Shown one piece after another: positions 11,106 to 24,000 of a DNA stretch of 64,000 nucleotides; the first letter of the stretch is position 1; each line of letters opens with the position of its first letter. The stretch is from Bactrocera neohumeralis. Taxonomy: Eukaryota > Arthropoda > Insecta > Diptera > Tephritidae. Both the position numbers and the translations under genes were made by a program. The notes beneath the pieces were generated by a model, which did not search any database, was not told where the DNA came from, and was given only the letters and a program-made list of their open reading frames with translations. The DNA lies in the NCBI RefSeq assembly GCF_024586455.1, contig NC_065921.1, forward strand, positions 64,605,528 to 64,669,527, in the 5' to 3' direction.

Positions 11106-12699
11106 ACGACCTTTGTGCGTCCTCAGACAGCCGCTCTACCTACCTAACCCATCTGAGCGGACTATATCAAAATATTCGGTATAAGGAAACTAGTAGAAGA
11201 TATAGGTATACTCTACCTATTTTGGCATAAAATCATAGCGAAACGAACTCTCGAAATAAAATTTAAAAATCTCATAAGAAAGGGCAAATGACCGAAGTTC
11301 GCACCTTTGTACAGACATCCTATCTAAGGAATCTATAAATTTCGTCATCATGATTATAGAACTCTATATCCATCTCTCTTAGTTTTCAGTGTTACAAACA
11401 GCCGCTAGGTGAACAAAATTATTATAACCTTTAGCAACATATTGCGAGTGAATAAAAAAAAGTTGATTGAAAGTGAAAGAAATAATTCTAAGCCTCAAAT
11501 GTTGCAATAAAAAACTGGAAATATTTAGAAAACATTTTTATTTAATGAACAATTTCATTTAACAAGCCCACTGTCCTCTCCAAGGATGTTTGCTTTGCTC
11601 TTAGACTATTCGCAAAGAAAATTTTATGCACAAAATTTGCGCATTTTGCATATGTTCATATGACAAAAAGTACACACACACACATCCATGTATTCTCATA
11701 TAAGGATGCTCACACATATGGACCTAAGATCCTCTGCATACAAAATCTACAGGCGACTGACGACTCTATATTAGTCAAAAAAGAACGGCAACAAAATAAA
11801 CAAAGCAGCGCACAAAGCCACTGCAGCCGGAGCAAAAGGGAGGAGGTGAGTACACAAAATACAAAAAACAACAAAAGTAACAATAAACTGTGAGGTTTCT
11901 GCGTTTCAGGCGCTGGCTACATGTATTCCACATATATGTAAGGACCCCTGCCAGGCGTGGCCAGCAAATGAGTCCAAACAACAGTCGGGCGGCCGTGTCG
12001 CAGGAGGACAACGGGGAGTGCGCACGAATGAGCAACGAAAAAGGCAATTTATCATAAATATTTGTCAAGGCTGGCAGCAAGCAATATAAAGACAAAATAA
12101 AACAAAACAAAGCCGGCAAGTAAGCAGCGAAGGTGAGGGGTACGGGGGGAGGTGCTATGCGCTGATGACCGCAGTGGGAGGCTGCACATTAGGTTGCAAG
12201 TTGCATGCTCAAAGAAATCACTGCTTTGGCTGTTGGCAACGCAGTTATTTTACGGCTCAGCGCACAAGCTGCAGTGCTTTCAATATTCTGTTTACCTATA
12301 GTTGTTGTTCTTGTTATTGTCTTTTCAGTTTTTGTACATTTGTAATTGCTGCTGGCGCTTAATGTCTGTAAAGTTGGGTTGGGTTGGCGTCCAGTCGCGC
12401 ATAATGATGCATGTCCTCAATGCGCCCGACTAACAAATGCATGCCACACACGCACGCACACACATGCAGAGTTGAAATAATTCAAAACCATATATAAATA
12501 TAAAAGAAATTATCATATAAATAACGCTTTCGCGAAAAATAAAAGAAACTACAGATAATAAACATCATCAAAATATTTTAATTTGTGGCTAACAAGCTGT
12601 GAAGTGAAGGAAGAGGAGAGAGATCAGATGTGGAAAAGCATCTTTGAAGTGGTTAGATGAGGAAAAATAGTAAATTTTCCAAAGGAATCTACATGAAAC
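11106..12699. other. Unique-looking intergenic sequence, GC-rich core
   Basis: No gene was seen. 11900-12130 is notably GC-richer than its surroundings without coding periodicity I could follow. It is not a recognised repeat. Confidence 0.4.
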
Positions 12700-13145
12700 A
12701 AAAAGAAATGTTAATTTGGATTGCACCGAAGCTTATAGCTTCCCCCCTCACAAATACAAAATATTTACAATAACCTTGAACGGTCAGTATGCTATAGTGA
12801 CTCGATCTGAATTATTTCTTTAAAGGGGGTAAATAATCTCGACCAAATTTCTTGACGATATCTCGTCAAATGAAAAAGCTTTCCACACAAGCTATGCTGT
12901 AGAGATTCGATACCGGCGGTTCCAACAAATATGCAGCTTCTTCGTGAGAAACGGACGGTCGATATCTTAAAAACTGAAGGACTAGTTCACATATGTACAG
13001 ACAGACGGACGGACAGACGTACATGACTAAATCGACTCAGCTAGTCACGCCTATCGTTTATGTATACGAGTATATTTTATAGGGTCTTCGACGTCTCCTT
13101 CTGTGTGCTAGAAACTTCGTAGCGAAACCTTGTTCATTATATAAA
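12700..13145 (-). repeat. HINE-like repeat, family 1, diverged
   Basis: This is a reverse-orientation copy. A GACAGACGGACGGACAGAC microsatellite is at 12999-13018, with 'cgactcagct' and 'cttcgtagcgaaac' blocks matching the other copies. The ends are eroded. Confidence 0.7.
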
Positions 13146-13279
13146 ATATGAAAGGAGAATTATGTAAGGAGTGAAAATCAAAGTCGGATATATAAGATTA
13201 ACCAACAAGCACGACGTGCTGTTAAAACAAAACGCAAATTTGGTCGAAATTAGTTCTGTTTGTTTCTTTACTGGAGATA

Positions 13280-13600
13280 TTTGCCATTTATGATTTAAAA
13301 AAAATGTCGAAGTTTTGACCAACATGACCCTGTTAAGCTATCTCCACCTGTTTATGCCAATTTTCGATGACTCGTACAGCATTTCATCTGGAATTTCGGC
13401 TATAGTTGTCTTCGAGCTCATCGTGCGTTGCTGGTTGATTGGCGTAAATCTTTGATTGAACATACTCCCAGAGAAAATAATCTAGAGGCCTTGGATTGCG
13501 TGATCTTGGCGGCCATTTGACTGGACCATTTCTCGGAATTAACGAGTCCCCAAACTTTGCAAGCAATGTGTTCATGTTAAGATTTGAAACATGAAGCAGC
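13280..13600 (-). mobile_element. Mariner-like transposase C-terminal fragment
   Basis: The minus strand encodes AKFGDSLIPRNGPVKWPPRS, then PLDYFLWEYVQSKIYANQP and a Glu-rich helix. This corresponds to the third catalytic residue region of the family seen at 8.3-8.9 kb. The frame breaks soon after, and no terminal repeats were found. Confidence 0.75.
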
Positions 13601-14039
13601 GCACTGTATTATTGGATATATAAATCATCCGTCAATTTCAGCAATTTGAAGGAAAAACGGTCAATATCTTGTAATAATTCTTATTGTGGATAATTCCTAG
13701 TAAAAAGATTACACTTAGGCAATTTCAAATGGATTCTTTGTGACTACCAAAACACTGCTTAAAGATTTTTGAATCCAACCGATACTTGTTAAGGTGATTG
13801 TTCGATTCCAGGTAGTTCACTTGGACGGCTGAACCTATAACAGCAAAGACTTGGCATATCTGGCTTAGCCTTTCTGCCAATCAAATAATTTAGTAGACTT
13901 TCCTCTAGACCTGAGGGATGAAAATTATATAATATTTCTCACTTCTTTTTTTCCGTTTTTTTAGTAATGAATATACCCGAATCATCGAAAACTCATTCTT
14001 ATGACAAAATAAGAAACAAATTTTTGAAAGCAACTACAA

Positions 14040-14313
14040 AAAAGGTTTTCAATCAATATCGTGCCACAACCACCGTACTCGCCTGACTTAGCTCTGTGTG
14101 ACTTCTGGCTGTTCAGCTAACTCAAACGACAGCTCCGGGGAAACCGTTTTGAGTCAAGTGAAGACATAAAAGGTGAATCTCTACGGATATTGAAGGCTAT
14201 TCCGTAAATTGACTTTAAGAACTGCTTCGAGGTTTGGAAAAAATGTTGGCACAAACTTATTCTGGCCAAGGGGTATTACTTTAAGACGGACGACATACAT
14301 TTTGAAGAATAAA
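14040..14313 (+). mobile_element. mariner 3' fragment
   Basis: The plus strand encodes STNIVPQPPYSPDLALCDFW, RFESSEDIKGESLRILKAIP and WKKCWHKLILAKGYYFKTDD with two stops. It belongs to the lineage at 18.1-19.8 kb, whose 3' part it parallels closely. The 5' half is missing. Confidence 0.8.
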
Positions 14314-14655
14314 GAATTTTGAAATTATTATTATACTTGTAGTTCATAATCTGCTAACCAAAACTGTCCTTCTTACTTGATTTCCATAGCATACCTTGCG
14401 AAATATGGTCATTACCTCTCAAATATACTAAATAAATGCAAAATTGTCCGTTTTACAAAACTAAATATTATATTTTGTTTAACAAAACTCTTATGCAATC
14501 TAATCTTCGCGGCAATTTTTGTTTCAAAAACAGACTTAAACTATAGTTTTTTATAATAAAAACTTATTTTAATAAGATGAAAATCATAAGTTAACCCGCT
14601 TATTTGAGTTGTGGACCCGCCCATTAGGATGTCAATCAAGCTATTAGCAAAATTA
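14314..14655 (-). other. RhoGEF 3' flank / presumed 3' UTR
   Basis: No gene is seen here. The first ~130 nt after the stop is presumably 3' UTR. I found no canonical AATAAA on the minus strand close to the stop; an AATATA variant lies near 14470. A mariner 3' fragment adjoins at 14313. Confidence 0.4.
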
Positions 14656-15084
14656 TTACAAATAATTCCATAACAGCCAAATGGCCGCACCAACGCTGAG
14701 CACGAAATCCATTGGCAGCACGAATTTCCCCCGCATCGCCGACTCCACGCGATCGATTTCGATGATTTTCCGCGCACAACGCAGCCACTGTGTCATCGCG
14801 CACGCTTCCGACGCCGTGAATTCATACTCCTCCTTGGCGCTACCTTTCGCCGATGCAGTGCGTCCGCGCTGCAATACCGTTACACTCTTGCTGCCATTCA
14901 ACTGCAACTCCAGCGTCGACCATTCGTAGTGGTGGCGATAGGCGAGGCGGCGCTTTCGCACTTCTGTACAGATGAGGCAGCGATCGAATAAGAACACCTT
15001 AGCGGCATACTTCTTGCGCGAACGATGATGATAAGCCTCGAACTCGGTGGCGCGTCGAAAGTAGCCCTGCGACGCCAGATTGAG
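14656..15084 (-). CDS. RhoGEF exon 7 (PH domain, hydrophobic C-terminus)
   Basis: The exon is 429 nt including TAA. Acceptor is TTATGCTTACAG. The PH core reads KVFLFDRCLICTE, then a strand ending WSTLELQL, then the C-terminal helix EACAMTQWLRCARKIIEIDR. A basic spacer (MRGK) precedes the terminal hydrophobic stretch FVLPMDFVLSVGAAIWLLW, which ends NYL-stop. Few cytosolic GEFs end this way. The tail may be a tail anchor or a packed amphipathic element. Confidence 0.93.
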   Translation of the reverse strand, partial: LNLASQGYFRRATEFEAYHHRSRKKYAAKVFLFDRCLICTEVRKRRLAYRHHYEWSTLELQLNGSKSVTVLQRGRTASAKGSAKEEYEFTASEACAMTQWLRCARKIIEIDRVESAMRGKFVLPMDFVLSVGAAIWLLWNYL

Positions 15085-18000
15085 CTGTAAGCATAAACAG
15101 TGGTTTAATTAGTACTCAAATTTATAGTTCAAACTCACCTCGGCTGACTCGTCTATCGCTGGCACGTCCTCTGCTTGATTGACTACCTCAAGTAGACGGC
15201 GCATGCGTGTCTCCAGTTTGCACACAGATGCCAGCACTGGCTTACAGCTGATGCCGCTTTTGTAGAATTCCTGGCGGGGTGAAGAAATCAGGGAGATTGT
15301 TTAAAATTGTTTAAGTGAGGCTTCGTAAGTACCATACTTACAGATATGAATTGCTGCAACAACAATGGATATCTGGTCAGTCTTTGTATGGGCTGTACAA
15401 GAAAACTGTCGATGCCCAATTTGTCGCTTATCTCATTCTGCACATTCTGCAAAGATACATAGATTTAAAAGATATTACATCTTTTCGCAAATAAAGATAA
15501 TTAGTAACAAGTATAAGTATAAGTATAAGTATAAGTATAAGTATAAGTATAAGTATAAGTATAAGTATAAGTATAAGTATAAGTATAAGTATAAGTATAA
15601 GTATAAGTATAAGTATAAGTATAAGTATAAGTATAAGTATAAGTATAAGTATAAGTATAAGTATAAGTATAAGTATAAGTATAAGTATAAGTATAAGTAT
15701 AAGTATAAGTATAAGTATAAGTATAAGTATAAGTATAAGTATAAGTATAAGTATAAGTATAAGTATAAGTATAAGTATAAGTATAAGTATAAGTATAAGT
15801 ATAAGTATAAGTATAAGTATAAGTATAAGTATAAGTATAAGTATAAGTATAAGTATAAGTATAAGTATAAGTATAAGTATAATATAAGTATAAGTATATA
15901 AGTATAAGTATAAGTATAAGTATAAGTATAAGTATAAGTATAAGTATAAGTATATAAGTATAAGTATAAGTATAAGTATAAGTATAAGTATAAGTATAAG
16001 TATAAGTATAAGTATAAGTATAAGTATAAGTATAAGTATAAGTATAAGTATAAGTATAAGTATAAGTATAAGTATAAGTATAAGTATAAGTATAAGTATA
16101 AGTAATTTCAATATAAAACCTCCTTGTGAGCCTTCTACGTTGCTAACATAAAGATACTCCTCAAAAAATAAATATCTGCAAAAATTTAAGAACGACCCTT
16201 AATACACGACCTTTCCATACACTTTGTAATACATACATATAAGTGATCATAACAGTTAGTATGACAGAATAACTGCTGTGAGACATCTCCTGCATCGATG
16301 GCTTAACAAAAAGAAATTTTCACGGAGAGTTTTTAGACATCGTCGGAAGTTTTAAATCTTTATTTTACTCTGTTATTCCTCGAACGAATGATTTTTTTTT
16401 GATTACAACTATTTGTGTCTTGTGTAAAAATGTCTGCCACAAAACAAATTTTAAATTGTTTTCCTTCCTCTAAGTTTTAAGTTAAGGTTTTTACTAAAAC
16501 ACGTATTATTTTCTCTTTAGAAGACCCTGTAAGGAGTTATTTTGCCAGCACAGGCGCATGTTTTTTCTGTGGGATTATCGGGAATGGCGTCGCAATGCCC
16601 AAGTTTAAAATTTGTTTTTCCAAAAATTTTAGAATTTCTTTGTTTATAATGTATGTTTGTAATAATAAAAAATTTTATTTTTTATATGAGAAAAAAATTT
16701 GTTGAAAAAAGTATTTTTTTACCCGAGGAAATTCATGTAACTCCTTAATGAAAAGATAGAAAATATCGAACCCAGCGATCGATTCTTTTACCGATTTCTT
16801 ATTTTTGAGTGTAAAGCGGGGTGTTTAATATACAAAGGGCACAATGTGTCTTAGGTCGTGTGACAAACCTCAATTAAATTTTCATCCAACTTTTTTACCT
16901 TTTATTATAAAAATATTAAAGACTCCCATTTAAGTCTCCCAATTATGTTTCAACTATATTTTATACAGAGCATAATTTACCTGCAACCACGGGCGTTGCT
17001 CCTGTCGCAACTGCATCGATGTCTTTTTGTTCATCATGAATATCACATAGCAATAAAACTCATTTTTCTGCAATATAAAAATATAAAGTGACATTGTAAG
17101 TAAGCATGTATGGCTATGCAAATAAATATTTATTTCAAAAAAGATATGCAGAAACATCCGGTGCGATAATAAGGGGTATTACCCTTGGAGCAAAATGTGT
17201 AATTCCCTTCAAAGAAATATATATGTAAGTATTTTATAATATGATGTAAAGTACGAGGTGATATGTAATTCTAACCCATTTTATATATAAGATAGATTAT
17301 GTTAAAACATCACATAATCATTCACATACACATATATGATTTCTTAATACTGTAATTAATAGTAATTTTCTTGAAATTTTCCAAAATGTTTTACAATATA
17401 GAAATAACCTTCCTTTCGCGACAATATGTCAAACGAATTCATAAAGAAGTATTAATATTTTTAGTAAATTGTTTATAAAAAAAGAAGAAATGCTTAAAAA
17501 AAAGAGGCTTACGGTGTAATGATTTTTCCCCTCTTTAAACATGCCTGACAAACTTATTTATTGAAAAAGAAAGACAGATAATAAATAAGACAATAATTTA
17601 ATATAAGATTCTGAAGCAAGTTATTCTCAGAACACATGAAAATCTAAGACCAATGAAGGCCCTTCCCCTAAGTTGCTATTTTATTACATAATTATTGAAG
17701 AAAATTGCAGCAATTTAACCCTTAATAGTCTTCCCACACAATGAAGCTTTAAATTTATTACTCATTTAGTATTTAACTGACAATAATTTGATCACATTTG
17801 TTAGAAGGTTTTAGGTTAATTCTGTTCGAAAGTAAAATTATTGTGATTTTAATTAAACTAAACTTTTCACAAACGCAAAACCTTTTTTAGGTTTCCGTCA
17901 CATGATTATTGCTTAAGCTAAATCGAATGCATTTGAGCTCTAAACAGGATGATTTAATTCACACTTTAATTGCTTCAATTTACTTGTTTACGGTTATCAA

Positions 18001-21000
18001 TAACTTTTAACATTCTCAGTTCTTAAACATAATTATTCGGCTTGATTGAGTCAGTATAAACACCAAAATGGTTGACTCAAATTACAACTACTACTATGGT
18101 CTGAAAATAGTAAGATCTTTTAATTTAAATTTTTTGCGAAAACTCATTCGTCGAAATATTTTTTTTTGTTTGGTATGGCTGTCAGTGACATCAATGCCAA
18201 ATGTCACATCAAAATAATCATTAGCGTTTCGTATACGCTTGTCTTTCTGAAGTACATAACGAGCATTCGGCGATTTTTACGATGAGTGAAATTATTCAAA
18301 TATCAAATTTCTGGCGCGGAAACATTCGGAATGTTGGAAAAAGCTTTCGGTGACAATTCTTTATCGCGAGCAAGTCTTTTTGATGGTACTAATTATTCAA
18401 AATGGTTGAGAGCGCGTGGTGCTTGAGAATTGACAATTAGCAGTCTTACTGATATCATTGGATAATCGGAAGGATCATTGAATGCTATTTTGAAAGATTA
18501 TTTGGGCGTAAGAAAAGTGAAAGCACGAATGGTTCAAAAGTCACCATTTTTTATTTCGAAAACCAGCGTCGCGTTAACGTCTGTGAAACAATGCATTTCG
18601 ACTACCAGAATGATATGAAATGTATTAGCGATGAGTCTTAGATCTACGCTTACGACCTGGAAACAGACGATCAATCGACCGAATATCGTGGAAAAAGTGA
18701 CCCGAAGCCGAAAAAATCACGTCAAAACAGGTGAAAAATCAAAAATCTTCTTCTTAATTGGCGTAGACACCGCTTACGCGATTATAGCCGAGTTAACAAC
18801 AGCGCGCCAGTCGTTTCTTTTTTTGCTACGTGGCGCCATTCGCGAGGACATCAACCAGCTGGGCAGCGGCACCTTCGCAATTAAGGATCCGGACATTCCA
18901 TTTGCATGCCTTTATATCGTAGTCCTTATTTCGTTTGCCATGGTCGTCAACAAAAGGGGGGTCTCTCATCCGAGACAGTTGGTAATCTTTCATTGGGAGG
19001 GGGTTTTTTACGTGGCAGGTCCCAAACCCAGCGCACAACCCTATGTAGGGGATGTTTCGCCTTCTCACTTTAGCTCGCCTTCGAACGGATGTTCTTAGGC
19101 TACCCAAAGGATACTTGGTCAAAGACCGGAAGTTGTGAGCTGCTTGAGCCATGTGTAAAAGAATCGCTTCTGGCCATTCCCAAGTGAATGGCGATCAGAG
19201 AACTTTCCTCACTTGCGTGAACTTCTACACATGACTCCATCCTCCAAAATCAAGATTATATTCACAGTTTTTTTCGATTATCAAGTTGTGGTGCACTCGG
19301 AATTCCTTCCAAACGTCCAAACTGTCAACATGGAATACTATTTGAGTATTATGCGTCATTTACGCGAAGCTATTCGTAAAACGAAGCTGGAATTATGGGC
19401 CGACCACTCTTAGTTTTTGCACAACGACAATGCACCGTAGCATACGGCATTGATTCTTCGTGAGTTTTTCACCAAATTTTCAACCAATATCGTGCCGCAA
19501 CCACCGTTTTCGCTTGGTATAGCTCCGTGTGACTTCTGGCTATTCAGCAAACACGAACGACCGCTCCGGTTAAACCGTTTTGAGTCAATTGAAGACATTA
19601 AACGTGAATCGCTACGTGCATTGAATGTTATTCCAGAAATTTACTTTAACAGCACGTTGGCACAAGTGTATTGAAGCCAAGGGGGATTTCCTGAGGGGAA
19701 CGACATAGATTTTGAAGAATAAATTAAACGTTTTAAAAAAAGTCTTACTATTTTTTGGTCATAGTGATAAATGTTTGAATTAATTATTCTATCTGAACCT
19801 GGCCTTAGGCAAATTTTGCTTTCAGAAATTTCCATTTTTGGTGAAGATAAATGGCAAAAAACGTGCAAAGGCGAAAAAGATTGAAAATTGTGAATTTTAA
19901 CAGATTATTTTGGCTGACTTTAGGTAAAAACAATGCAATATTTGATGATAAAACGAATGGGCTTTTGCCCAAAAATTCGCAAACCTCTCAAACTGCCCTC
20001 ATTTATTACATTTCTTCGGCTTTTTTTACAAATTGCTTGTATTAAAAATTGTAAACATCTTTATTTATTGCATACAATTTCGCACATTGACCTACTATAA
20101 CTCATTTAAATTTACTTCAGTCAAACAAATGTTCACTTGACTACCAAAGCACGTAAACAAGAAAACGTAACTTAAAAAATATACGATGCACTAGTAAAAA
20201 CACCTGGCAAGGCCAGCGCAATTTGCGAATACTAAATAATATGCAAATATTTATTTACTGGAGCTTCGACTGCGAAAAATATATAAACTTAAAAAGGGAG
20301 CGTGACAAATGAGGGATTAAATAGGAATATAGGAAATAATATATAATAGGAAATGTTTGTTGTAAACATTTTTATTTTTGAATTATATGGCAGGTATTAT
20401 CCAAATTAAAGGATTTTTCGAAGATTTTAAATTAAGGAAAATAATGTTCGAAATTAGAGTGGTTCATTTGAAAAATGAATACGTTTATATTGGCCTTTTT
20501 AAGCAGTGATTGTGTTTGTGGCCAATGATCGGTCGTCACTTTTATTGTAATTTGTACTATATATCGATTTGTACTATATATACATATATAGTATCTATAT
20601 AATATTGTTTCAGTATGCAATATTTACTTGCGATCTTCATTGGATCCTACAGAGTATCCTGTATTAACTGTTTTTAGAGATCGCATCCTGTCGGTTATTT
20701 TATAATCGAGTAATTTTGTTATCGATACTGCGCGAAGCTAGTTATTTTTCTATCTTGGTCATCATAATTTTGTTTTCTGAACCACTCACACATCTAAGTT
20801 GCTTTCAGTTCTGAACTCAGTGTTAGTGATTAATAAATCGAACAAACTATACCAATTATTCAAATGAACTGGCAACACTTCGTGTGCAGTTCTGTGATAT
20901 CCTATACTCTTAGTTGGTAAGACCGCATAACCATATAATAACGGATTTTTTATTTGCTCCGAAAATAAATAGTCAAATAACAAGATATTCCATCGCTAGA

Positions 21001-24000
21001 GCATCTGGTTTTTACTTCTTTTGAATGTTTAACTTTTAAAAGAGCTTCATTTTTCATTTCCTTCGCTTTAGTTTTAGACGAGTTTTATTTCAAAGCCCTT
21101 TACTTGGTATTGGTGCCATGAAAACTATGACTCTGAGAATTAAAATTCTAAAGCGACCATTTGAAAGGCGCCAAGTCTACAAGGCGAAATAAATAAAATA
21201 AAATAATAATTTTTTCTTTGCCTTAAAAACCATTTTATGTTCCAACATGCTTTTTGTTGACATATCAATTGCCAATTTACGCATAATAACTTTAAGTAAC
21301 CATAATTAAACTAACAGACAAACATTTTGCTTGCATAAATGGCATCACCAAAAAAATTGTATATTGTGAAACAAATTTTTAATTAATATTCCCGGCACAG
21401 CAATGCACACGACTGCTCATAAATACATACATAATTATTTCAAAACATTAGCCTTGCTTTACTTTGCTCTACTTCAGCCCACACCTTCTACGCAATTGTA
21501 TGTATGTAATGAGAAGTGGAATGAACTAGATGAAATAAATCACAGCCCATTTGGAGGCAAAAAAGCTACACGCGATTGGAATGGAAAAGCCGAAACTCGC
21601 GAGAATGGCAGCTGTCAATTTGAGATGTTTTCAACACCTGCGATCAGAAAAAAATTCCTTAGCAATTTTTATGCAAATTCAATACGGAACTTGAAGTTTT
21701 TTTTTATTAATATTGAGCGTGTTTAGACTTGGACAATTTTATTGCTATTTTATTCATTTGTCTTTGTTTCTTCAAATACTGGGAATACTTTCATCATTTT
21801 AACATGCGACCATGTCCACCACTCGTCTACTCAATTACTGTCGCGCAATTGTCGCACTTCTGATGGGGGGATTTATTGTTGTTATATATAGGGGACTCAC
21901 ACTTGTCACAACGCATCGTAAAATTATAAAATCATAAATTTTTACACTTTTTTTAAAAAAATGTTAGTGGAAAACGTTAGAGTTATTGTGCCGAAATTAC
22001 TCGAGATACCTTGTACAATACAAAAAATCGGTAGATTCAAATAATGCAAAAATATGATTTAAAATTATTTAAAAAAAATTTCCGATAAAATAAAATATTT
22101 TTTTTTTTAGCTTAAATCGATTTAAATTAAATTAATATATTGCTACAGATATTGCATAAAGTTGTCGACTTCATCTACCGCATTTAAAAATAGAAGAGAA
22201 ACAAGCCTGTTGTAAGTTTTAAAGCACGTTTAAGGATTTTTTACTTCTGGAATAGCTTCTTTAAGTTAAGTTGCTTCTTCATAGAAATCAAATTTCGATC
22301 ATTAACTTTTTGATCTTTTGGTCTTTTTGATAACTGGTACTTGATTTATACTTAGTTTGATTTGCGATTTCATAATAAACAGACTTTCTCCGGACCGATG
22401 TTTGCAAGTTTATTACCAAAATCACTCGATGAATCGTCCAATATTTGATTGGCATACTCGCCCAGCAGAAGCGGTAATTACACAAACTATGAATCTGTTT
22501 CAAACCAAGTTTACTCTAGGGGATCACTATTGCTGCGGTGGGGAAAAGTATCAAATAATACACGAATACGTCCACCCGCCATCGTGCGCACGAATTGAAG
22601 CTGTGGTCATCCATTCCCAATTTCGGCAAGAAGTGGTTGAAAGTTTGTCTTCTCGGATGGCATTTTTAAAAGATGATGGCAAATCCTTTTTTCTGGGAAA
22701 ACAGGTGTCTAAAAAACACACTTTCTGTACCATGTTTGTTAAACAATGCTACAAAAAATAACAGTACATTTTGCTTTCCCTCATTTTGTAATCTAATACA
22801 ATGAGCATATAAATTCACAAATCAAATGGCAGCATTGCCAGCTAAAACAAAGTAGTTCAAAAGGTCAGACATTCTACTTTGGTAGTTACAGTCAAAGAAA
22901 CGTGCATAACCTAACTATACAACCTATCAACTATCAAAATGACAAATTGTGCGACAAACTACATTCATTTTATAAAAAAGTAAATATCATTAAGGTAAAA
23001 TTAATATGTCATTTTATTTGAATTTTATTAAGGAAAGCTGCCACATAGATACTTATGTTTGTAAGTTTTTATGTATACCCACATATGTATGTATACATAT
23101 GTTTGCGTAGGTAAACAATATCACGTACGGGAACTGCGGTGCGCATAAATGCATATAAATTGCTTTAACGGCACCGAAACAAAGATAGTGGGAATTTTTC
23201 GTGGAAATAATAGGAATTGTTGCGTGATTGTAATCAGAAAAGTGATATAGTTACTATATATGCATATATGTATATTGCAACTTTATTATTATTTTCATGT
23301 TTAATGATTTTTGAAATAATTGCAAGGCAGTTGGTGAAATTAATTTCTTGCATAGTTTTGTGGTGAAATTTAATTTATTCACCTCATTTTATTTTTAAAG
23401 ATGTCTAAAACAAAAGAATTTTTTTTGGCTGAAAATAATTTTTATACTCTCGCAACAATGTTGCTAACGAGAGTATTATAGTTTTGTTCACATAACGGTT
23501 GTTTGTAAGTCCTAAAACTAAATGAGTCAGATATAGGGTTATATATACCAAAGTGATCAGGGCGACGAGTAGAGTCGAAATCCGGATGTCTGTCTGTCCG
23601 TCCGTCTGTCCGTCCGTCCGTGCAAGCTGTAACTTGAGTAAAAATTGAGATATCATGATGAAACTTGGTACACGTATTCCTTGGCTCCATAAGAAGGTTA
23701 AGTTCGAAGATGGGCAAAATCGGCCCACTGCCACGCCCACAAAATGGCGGAAACCGAAAACCTATAAAGTGTCATAACTAAGCCATAAATAAAGATATTA
23801 AAGTGAAAGTTGGCACAAAGGATCGCATTAGGGAGGGACATATTTGGAAGTAATTTTTTTGGAAAAGTGGGCGTGGCCCCGCCCCCTACTAAGTTTTTTG
23901 TACATATCTCGGAAACTATTATAGCTATGTCAACCAAAATTTACAGAGTCGTTTTCTTCAGGCATTTCCATATACAGTTCAAAAATGGAAGAAATCGGAT

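Noticed and set aside
14681..14929. Plus-strand open frame over RhoGEF exon 7
   Set aside because: It is the shadow of the PH-domain exon; the minus strand has the domain motifs and splice sites.
15511..16104. CRISPR-like regular array
   Set aside because: It is a direct 6-bp tandem without spacers in a eukaryotic intron.
15365..16111. Open frames of 178 and 227 codons on both strands
   Set aside because: They are translations of the hexanucleotide array (Tyr-Lys or Leu-Ile runs) and carry no gene signal.
21403..21726. 107-codon open frame in the giant intron
   Set aside because: No recognisable domain, Lys/Asn/Phe-rich as expected by chance in AT-rich DNA.
23405..23937. Several open frames within the family 2 repeat
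   Set aside because: They translate the palindrome and the GTCY microsatellite; the same happens at 52.7-53.4 kb.
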